Below are positions 6,767 to 11,501 of a stretch of 11,501 bases of DNA, piece by piece. How positions within the stretch are numbered: the first letter of the stretch is position 1; the number at the start of each line of letters is the position of its first letter. The position numbers and the translations under genes are program-made. The notes under the pieces were generated by a model that saw nothing but the letters and a program-made list of their open reading frames with translations, ran no database searches and had not been told where the DNA came from. Source of the stretch: Clostridiales bacterium (lineage in GTDB: Bacteria > Bacillota > Clostridia > Saccharofermentanales > Saccharofermentanaceae); contig JAGAFH010000162.1 of NCBI GenBank assembly GCA_017612755.1, positions 1 through 11,501 of the forward strand, given 5' to 3'.

Positions 6767-7666
6767 GTGACTGAAGAAGGTATCATAACCAGAGGCGTCG
6801 GAGGCACATATAAAGTCAGGGTCAAAGGAGAAGACAGGCTGTGCCAGATAAGGGGAGGTATAAGACATAAGAAACTTACTCCCGCTGTAGGCGACCGTGT
6901 CAGGATAGCTCCTTCCGGTGATCCGGATGTGCCCTATGTCCTTGAGAAGATTAAGACCAGAAAGAATTCACTGGTCAGACCGCCTCTTGCCAATGTGGAT
7001 AATCTGGTGCTGGTCTGTGCGGTAAAGGATCCGGAGCCGGACTTAAAGCTTCTTGATAAGATGCTGATCATATGCTCTAAGCTTTCAATAAGACCTCTGG
7101 TGGTCTTTACCAAGGCGGATCTTGATCCTGAAAAGGCTGATGAACTGCATAAGATATACAGTAAAGCCGGTATTGACTGTATTGTCTCTTCACCTGATAA
7201 TATGGTCTGTAAAGATAAGATCGCCTCTCTGACAGGCAGGGGACTTACAGGTCTTGCAGGCCCGTCGGGTGCAGGAAAGAGCACTATCTGCAACCATCTT
7301 CTGGAAGACGAAGCCATGGCTGTGGGAGATATAAGTGAAAGGCTTAAAAGAGGAAAGCATACTACAAGGCATGTGGAACTCTTTCCTTTCGGGGATGGCT
7401 ATCTGACGGATACTCCCGGATTCACGTCGCTTGATCTTTTCGAGCTGGGCGTGTCCTATGAGGAAGTTTCCGGGGGATACCCCGAGATAATAAAAGCATC
7501 TGAAGGATGCAGGTTCTCCGACTGCAGACATATAGCAGAAAGAGACTGCGCAGTCCTTTCAGGGATACCGGATGAGATAGATCCGGGAAGATATGACAGA
7601 TACAAGGAATTCTACGAGTTCCTTTACAGTCAGAGGAATAATTACACCGGAGGAGTTCGTAAATGA
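6767..7666 (+). CDS. rsgA: Ribosome small subunit-dependent GTPase A
   Basis: A circularly permuted GTPase that assists late 30S subunit maturation. Residues about 1-65 form the OB-fold, with VGDRVRI (41-47). The G motifs appear in the permuted order G4 TKAD (115-118), G1 GPSGAGKST (165-173), G2 GKHTTRH (196-202) and G3 DTPGF (215-219). A zinc-binding element follows: Cys248, Cys253, His255 and Cys261. From GTG 6767 the protein has 299 residues and begins VTEEGIITRGVGG, close to the family start. GTG 6746 would add seven residues and overlap prkC by 20 bases. In B. subtilis the orthologue CpgA is a PrkC substrate, so its place next to the kinase is meaningful. Its TGA overlaps the rpe ATG by four bases. 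Confidence 0.93.
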   Translation: MTEEGIITRGVGGTYKVRVKGEDRLCQIRGGIRHKKLTPAVGDRVRIAPSGDPDVPYVLEKIKTRKNSLVRPPLANVDNLVLVCAVKDPEPDLKLLDKMLIICSKLSIRPLVVFTKADLDPEKADELHKIYSKAGIDCIVSSPDNMVCKDKIASLTGRGLTGLAGPSGAGKSTICNHLLEDEAMAVGDISERLKRGKHTTRHVELFPFGDGYLTDTPGFTSLDLFELGVSYEEVSGGYPEIIKASEGCRFSDCRHIAERDCAVLSGIPDEIDPGRYDRYKEFYEFLYSQRNNYTGGVRK

Positions 7667-8337
7667 ACCAGATAGAGATAGCGCCTTCAATATTATCCGC
7701 AGATTTCGGATATCTGATGCGTGATATAGAGAGCATCAGTTCGGAGTGCAGGTATCTCCACCTGGATGTTATGGACGGTCATTATGTACCCAACATCTCC
7801 ATCGGCCTTCCGGTCATCGCTTCCATCAGAAAGCATTGTGACCTTATTTTCGATACCCATCTTATGATGACTGAACCTGAGAAGTATATAGAGGACTTCG
7901 TTAAGGCAGGATCCGACCGTATCACCTTCCATGTGGAGTGTTCCGACGATCCCCATGGTCTCATAAAGAAAATCAGGGATCTGGGACTGGCGGCAGGCGT
8001 TGCCATCCATCCCGATACTCCCATCGAAAAGATCTATCCTTTCCTGGAGAAAGGTGCCTGTGACCAGATACTGGTCATGTCCGTAAGGCCCGGCTTCGGA
8101 GGCCAGAGCTACCTGGAAGGATCTACCCAGAGGATCAGCCATGTAAGGGAGATATTGGACAGGAACGGTTCCGAAGCCGTGATCTCCGTTGACGGAGGCA
8201 TAAATATCAGGACTATTGCCGATGTAGCCGCAGCAGGAGCAAGGCTTATCGTTGCCGGAAGCACGGTCTTTAAGAAAGAGGACAAGGCACAGGCCGTAAG
8301 AGATCTTAAGAAGATCGCAGAAGAATCCATAAGATGA
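7663..8337 (+). CDS. rpe: Ribulose-phosphate 3-epimerase
   Basis: A cytoplasmic TIM-barrel enzyme that interconverts ribulose 5-phosphate and xylulose 5-phosphate in the pentose phosphate pathway. Family motifs are clear: IAPSILSADF (6-15), HLDVMDGHYVPN (33-44) with metal ligands His33 and Asp35, DTHLMM (64-69) with His66, the phosphate-binding loop RPGFGGQSY (142-150), and DGGIN (177-181) with Asp177. The proposed acid/base aspartates Asp35 and Asp177 are both present. The length of 224 residues is typical. GGAGGAG (7649-7655) seven bases before the ATG gives a strong start, and the gene overlaps rsgA and thiN by four bases at each end. This is the yloR position of the B. subtilis cluster. 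Confidence 0.96.
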   Translation: MNQIEIAPSILSADFGYLMRDIESISSECRYLHLDVMDGHYVPNISIGLPVIASIRKHCDLIFDTHLMMTEPEKYIEDFVKAGSDRITFHVECSDDPHGLIKKIRDLGLAAGVAIHPDTPIEKIYPFLEKGACDQILVMSVRPGFGGQSYLEGSTQRISHVREILDRNGSEAVISVDGGINIRTIADVAAAGARLIVAGSTVFKKEDKAQAVRDLKKIAEESIR

Positions 8338-8996
8338 GAACAGCCGTTATCACAGGAGGCCCCGGAATAGATCCGGCCCCCGCCGCATGTATATGCGGAG
8401 GATGTGATAAGGTCTTTTGCGCCGATTCAGGCGTAGATCTTGCTGTCCGTGCAGGAATAAAGATAGATAAGGTCTTCGGTGATATGGATTCCATCTCTCC
8501 CGAAGGCAGGCAGTTTATCTCTGACAATAACATTCCATGTGAAATATATCCCGTGGATAAGGACTATACCGATACGGAGATAGCCCTTTCAAAGGTTCCT
8601 GAAGATGATGAGATAGTCCTTGTATGTTCCCTGGGGGGAAGGCCTGATCATCTTCTTGCCATCATCAATCTCTGCCTGAGACTTAGAAGGGAAGGCCGGG
8701 AGATCACAGCCACCGACGGTATAAGTGATATATTCTTCCTTTCGGGAAAAGATTATATCTCCGTGGAAGGGGTCATCGATCCGGTGGGACTTGCTGTTTC
8801 ACTCATAAATCCCAACCCGGATACCACTGCGAAAAACGTTACCGCAAAAGGCCTTTCTTATGATGTGGAAAATGCCGAGATCCCCTTTGGTTACGGGCAT
8901 TTCAACAGCAACAGCATAAAGGAGGGAAATGACAGTTTTTCCGTGTCTTCAGAGGAGGGGGAACTGATCGTCGTTGTTACATTAAAAGGACAGTAA
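8334..8996 (+). CDS. thiN: Thiamine diphosphokinase
   Basis: Transfers pyrophosphate from ATP to thiamine, giving the cofactor thiamine diphosphate. Catalytic-domain motifs are ADSG (30-33), GDMDS (49-53), DKDYTDTE (75-82) and GGRPDH (101-106). The C-terminal beta domain that binds thiamine ends with GHFNSNSI (188-195), matching the family's Ser-Asn thiamine-site segment. At 220 residues it has the usual length. The start is the four-base ATGA overlap with rpe. No strong Shine-Dalgarno sequence precedes it, so translation is probably coupled to rpe. It is the last gene before a terminator, as expected from yloS in the B. subtilis cluster. Thiamine diphosphate is used by transketolase, which acts beside Rpe in the pentose phosphate pathway. 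Confidence 0.93.
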   Translation: MRTAVITGGPGIDPAPAACICGGCDKVFCADSGVDLAVRAGIKIDKVFGDMDSISPEGRQFISDNNIPCEIYPVDKDYTDTEIALSKVPEDDEIVLVCSLGGRPDHLLAIINLCLRLRREGREITATDGISDIFFLSGKDYISVEGVIDPVGLAVSLINPNPDTTAKNVTAKGLSYDVENAEIPFGYGHFNSNSIKEGNDSFSVSSEEGELIVVVTLKGQ

Positions 8997-8998
8997 AA

Positions 8999-9026
8999 AT
9001 GGGACTTTTTCCATATTGATGGGACT
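8999..9026 (+). repeat. Direct repeat of ATGGGACT, 20-base period
   Basis: ATGGGACT occurs at 8999-9006 and again at 9019-9026. The starts are 20 bases apart, close to two helical turns. The second copy overlaps the candidate -35 hexamer at 9016-9021. This arrangement could be a tandem operator for a regulator of the DUF5688/adhesin operon. With only eight bases it could also be chance. Confidence 0.4.
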
Positions 9027-9044
9027 GGGGTTCCGTATTATCAT
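9016..9044 (+). promoter_or_regulatory. Candidate sigma-A promoter for the DUF5688-adhesin operon
   Basis: TTGATG (9016-9021, four of six to TTGACA) and TATCAT (9039-9044, five of six to TATAAT) are separated by exactly 17 bases. The predicted start of transcription is near 9050, leaving an untranslated leader of about 80 bases that would contain the hairpin at 9066-9097. It is the best promoter-like pair in the gap between thiN and the next gene. Confidence 0.5.
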
Positions 9045-9065
9045 TAGGATGTGAATACACGTAAA

Positions 9066-9097
9066 GAGAGCCGTACCGGATCGCCGGTGCGGCTTTT
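9066..9097 (+). terminator. Rho-independent terminator after thiN
   Basis: An 11-base-pair stem (9069-9079 with 9084-9094, one G-T wobble) closes the four-base loop ATCG and is followed by a short T run (9094-9097) and then GCT. The stem is GC-rich and can be extended by weak pairs into the flanking A and T residues. It lies 70 bases after the thiN stop and most simply ends the def-thiN operon. Because it is also downstream of the candidate promoter at 9016-9044, it might act as an attenuator for the next operon. Confidence 0.75.
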
Positions 9098-9116
9098 GCT
9101 ATGCCCTTAATTTCGC

Positions 9117-9125
9117 AAAGGAGGT
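9117..9125 (+). promoter_or_regulatory. Near-perfect Shine-Dalgarno for the DUF5688-like gene
   Basis: AAAGGAGGT pairs with the 16S 3' end over nearly its full length and sits about five bases before ATG 9130. It fixes the start of the gene and predicts strong translation, in contrast to the coupled starts of the upstream operon. Confidence 0.8.
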
Positions 9126-9129
9126 AAAC

Positions 9130-10083
9130 ATGCTCAGCTACGAAGATTTTAAAACAGAAGTTACGGCCAGATTTATGGATTTCATGGGAGCCGGTTATAA
9201 GGACTATGAGCTGGAAGTCATGCCGGTAAAAAAGGCCGGAAAAAAGATGGATGGTTTTTCCATAGGGAAGACCGGAGAGAACAAAAAGGCCACTGTCCGC
9301 CCAACACTCTACTTTAACGACCTTTATGACGGATATCTCAAGACGGGGAATATCGAAAGGGAGATGAAGCGTGCCGCTATGGCCATGAAGAACGGGATCT
9401 CCTACGGAAAGACCCTTATGGGAAAACTTGATTACAGGAATGCGGGTTCAAGCATAATCTTCCAGATGGTTCCAAGGGAAGGGAACGGATCCCTTCTGGC
9501 TGACGTGCCCCACAGAAACTTCCTGGATATGGCCATCATCTACAGATGGGCGGTCTCGATAGAATGTTCAGGCATATCCAGTACCATAATCGATCATGAA
9601 CTTGCTTCAATTATGGGGTTTTCCGAAGAGGAGCTTTTCGATCACGCATATGAAAACACAAAAAGGCTCCTGCCACCCTGTGTTAAGGACATGGATGACG
9701 TGGTGGAGTCCCTGATGGCGGATGAAGGGATCCCGGAGGCGGATGTAGATGATTACCGGCGCCGGACTTCTGATGACGAGAAGATGTATATCCTTTCAAA
9801 TTCCATCTCCCATTTTGGGGCAAACATGGTGCTTTATGACGATATCCTCCATGATATTGCCTGTGAGATGGGAGGAGATCTTTATCTGATGATGCCTTCC
9901 ATAGATGAGATCCTTGTGGTCAAAGCGGGCCCTCAGATGGATACAGAGGTCCTTGCCGGGTTTCTCTGCGATATCCATTCCGATCATGAGGAAGAGGCGA
10001 AGAGACTGTCAGATTCCGTATATCTGTACAGTCTATCTTCAAGAAAGATCTTCCCCATGGTGAGCCGGTCTAAATGCATTTAA
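9130..10083 (+). CDS. DUF5688 family protein of unknown function
   Basis: A 317-residue protein without signal peptide or membrane segment, so probably cytoplasmic. It resembles the DUF5688 family common in Lachnospiraceae. Features I associate with that family are an early Asp-Gly-(Leu/Phe)-Ser-Ile motif (DGFSI, about 41-45), a following RPTLYFNDLYDGY segment (56-68), VPHRNFLDMAIIYRW in the middle, an ELFDHAYENTKRLLPP segment, and a C-terminal block beginning ILSN (221-224), with HFGANMVLYDD and later MMPSIDEILVV (254-264). No catalytic motif is apparent, and the function of the family is not known to me. It begins with a strong Shine-Dalgarno sequence after a terminator and is followed after 13 bases by the surface-protein gene, whose Shine-Dalgarno begins at its stop codon, so the two are probably cotranscribed. 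The family assignment is from memory of its pattern. Confidence 0.8.
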   Translation: MLSYEDFKTEVTARFMDFMGAGYKDYELEVMPVKKAGKKMDGFSIGKTGENKKATVRPTLYFNDLYDGYLKTGNIEREMKRAAMAMKNGISYGKTLMGKLDYRNAGSSIIFQMVPREGNGSLLADVPHRNFLDMAIIYRWAVSIECSGISSTIIDHELASIMGFSEEELFDHAYENTKRLLPPCVKDMDDVVESLMADEGIPEADVDDYRRRTSDDEKMYILSNSISHFGANMVLYDDILHDIACEMGGDLYLMMPSIDEILVVKAGPQMDTEVLAGFLCDIHSDHEEEAKRLSDSVYLYSLSSRKIFPMVSRSKCI

Positions 10084-10096
10084 GGAGGAAAAGATC

Positions 10097-11501
10097 ATGA
10101 ACAATAACTTTTACCGGATGAAAAGATATATAGCTCTTCTTGTTACTGTGATAATGACTTTTGTGATGGTGATGCCGTTAACTCTTGATGCTTCATCTTC
10201 CACAGTTATCGGTTATGATCTGCCCCACTACCATGAAGAGGTGGTATATAACGGCGGATGGAGACATCACGCAGGAAACAGGATGTATTTTTTCGATGTG
10301 GATGGAGAGGATAATATCGGCTACTGCCTGGAGCCCGGAAGACACAGAAGTGACGATCAGACACTTGACCTTAAGGATAAAGATGATGTCTTAGACGGTA
10401 CACCGGTAATGACGGCCGAAGAAGAGGAGGAGACTTTGGAAAGGATCCTTTTCTACGGATATGGCGGAGGGTACTACTGTGATGATGAAGGTTCGGCAAG
10501 AGGACTTACTACAGATTCTCCTGAAGATCCTGATAATAATCTGTATTTTGCCGTGGCTACACAGATACTCATCTGGGAAGTCGTTGTGGGCGAAGTGGAT
10601 TATTACGGACATTGGCACAGCACAGGAGCTGCCAACGTGGCTATAACTATATTCGGGGAGAGCGGAAGCCAGGATGAGGATGAGAGGGATTTTCATCTCA
10701 AATGTGATTACTGGTATCAGAAGATCGCCAACAGGGTGTTTTCAGACAATGTATATGATCCGGTGACGGGGACTGGTTCCTCCTTCGGGCGGCCGAGACC
10801 TTCTTTTTCGTCAATGACAAGGTCTAACGCACCAAAAGTTGATGTGGACAGCGGTCTTCACGTTACCCTGACTGACACCAATGAAGATATCTCAGATTAT
10901 GATTTCAGTAATATCACTTTTTTCGAGGGAACGACCCAGCTTGCACCCGACAAGGTCAGCTATCATATTGACGGTGATACCATAGATATCACTTTTGATC
11001 CGGATGTGGATATAGATAATGCCTACATGAGGATGAGATCAAATGAAAGGGGCCGTTGTAACCTTCTTATCTATGACGATTCCATCTATGGTGAGGGTGA
11101 CAATGATGAGAACCTTCAGGCTGTTGCCATCTCGGGAGGCGGGTTTTCCGGTATAACCTGCTGGGTAGGCTTTTCCATGCCTTCGGCAGAAGTGGGACTT
11201 AAGAAGACTTCAAGTTCTGACGGGGATGCGGTAAGCGGGATCTCTTTTGTACTTAAGAATGTGGACACAGGAGATACATACAGCGGTACTACAAGATCAG
11301 ACGGATCCCTTGTATGGTCTTCCAATAACGGTACTTCCCTGGAAGTTATGCCGGGAAGCTATAAGATGACCGAGACACTACCTTCCACGTATCTTGAGTG
11401 TGAAGACGGAAGCAGGATCCCCTATACTTATGACATACCTGAAGGGTGGACCGGATCATCAGACGGTACCTGTTATTACGAGTTCGATCTTTATGACGGG
11501 G
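10097..11501 (+). CDS. Secreted thioester-domain (TQXA) surface adhesin with SpaA/Cna-B domain, partial at the 3' side
   Basis: The open frame runs 468 residues and leaves the window. Residues 1-32 look like a signal peptide: basic MNNNFYRMKR, then a hydrophobic stretch to about Leu30. Residues about 45-235 fit a TQXA thioester domain. GYCLEPG (75-81) supplies Cys77, ILFYGYGGG is the typical central motif, and VATQILIW (153-160) supplies Gln156, the expected Cys-Gln thioester partners. Such domains bind host or surface nucleophiles covalently. Residues about 240-360 are beta-rich and not assigned. Residues about 364-435 are a SpaA/Cna-B domain with Lys370 (LKKT) and Glu426 (YKMTETLP) placed for an intramolecular isopeptide bond. 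AAGGAGG (10082-10088) sits eight bases before the ATG. A sortase signal, if present, lies beyond the window. Confidence 0.85.
   Translation, partial: MNNNFYRMKRYIALLVTVIMTFVMVMPLTLDASSSTVIGYDLPHYHEEVVYNGGWRHHAGNRMYFFDVDGEDNIGYCLEPGRHRSDDQTLDLKDKDDVLDGTPVMTAEEEEETLERILFYGYGGGYYCDDEGSARGLTTDSPEDPDNNLYFAVATQILIWEVVVGEVDYYGHWHSTGAANVAITIFGESGSQDEDERDFHLKCDYWYQKIANRVFSDNVYDPVTGTGSSFGRPRPSFSSMTRSNAPKVDVDSGLHVTLTDTNEDISDYDFSNITFFEGTTQLAPDKVSYHIDGDTIDITFDPDVDIDNAYMRMRSNERGRCNLLIYDDSIYGEGDNDENLQAVAISGGGFSGITCWVGFSMPSAEVGLKKTSSSDGDAVSGISFVLKNVDTGDTYSGTTRSDGSLVWSSNNGTSLEVMPGSYKMTETLPSTYLECEDGSRIPYTYDIPEGWTGSSDGTCYYEFDLYDG

Noticed and set aside
6328..6825. A 165-codon - strand frame, Arg-rich
   Set aside because: Its Arg/Cys-rich composition is the reverse reading of the Pro/Thr repeat region of prkC. 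No start signal or homology is evident.
8999..9014. Small inverted repeat ATGGGA/TTCCAT just after thiN
   Set aside because: It is a six-pair stem with a wobble and no following T run, too weak to call a terminator beside the strong hairpin at 9066-9097.
10185..10646. Two short + strand frames (10185-10394 and 10461-10646) that might suggest a broken gene
   Set aside because: Both lie in a different frame from the long open frame starting at 10097, which runs uninterrupted to the window edge with clear thioester and Cna-B motifs.

Overview
The window looks like a chromosomal segment from an anaerobic Clostridia bacterium, most likely a Lachnospiraceae relative. Three things suggest this. First, the gene order def-fmt-rsmB-rlmN-prpC-prkC-rsgA-rpe-thiN is the classic Bacillota housekeeping cluster (the same order as def-fmt-yloM-yloN-prpC-prkC-cpgA-rpe-yloS in Bacillus subtilis). 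Second, Shine-Dalgarno sequences are strong and purine-rich, and Arg is encoded mostly by AGA/AGG. Third, the gene after the cluster resembles DUF5688, a family I associate with Lachnospiraceae. The genus cannot be named from the sequence alone. Every supported gene is on the + strand.

Region 1 (1-146) holds the last codons of an unidentified gene in the position where priA usually lies, then a 62-base gap with a candidate extended -10 promoter. Region 2 (147-8996) is one tightly packed operon. Most junctions are 1- or 4-base start/stop overlaps (TGATG or ATGA); rsmB-rlmN has a 2-base gap and prkC-rsgA a 1-base gap under the preferred rsgA start. The encoded roles are N-terminal Met formylation and deformylation (fmt, def), rRNA/tRNA methylation (rsmB, rlmN), a reversible Ser/Thr phosphorylation pair (prpC phosphatase, prkC PASTA kinase), 30S maturation (rsgA), the pentose phosphate pathway (rpe) and thiamine diphosphate synthesis (thiN). 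The main irregularity is fmt: its reading frame is intact over full length but carries one in-frame TAG at 1247-1249, at the junction between the catalytic domain and the tRNA-binding domain. The PrkC homologue also has an unusual extracellular end: three PASTA domains followed by an InlB/Flg_new-like beta domain and a Pro/Thr-rich tail.

Region 3 (8997-9129) is a short intergenic stretch. It contains a direct repeat overlapping a plausible sigma-A promoter, followed by a strong hairpin with a T run that probably ends the housekeeping operon. Region 4 (9117-11501) is a probable two-gene accessory operon: a DUF5688-like cytoplasmic protein of unknown function, then 13 bases later the 5' part of a secreted surface protein. 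That protein has a TQXA-type thioester domain (Cys77/Gln156) and a SpaA/Cna-B domain with the expected isopeptide Lys and Glu, and it runs off the right edge. It is probably a covalent-binding adhesin.

No stretch longer than 300 bases lacks a gene. I saw no tRNA, rRNA, CRISPR array, insertion sequence or replication origin.
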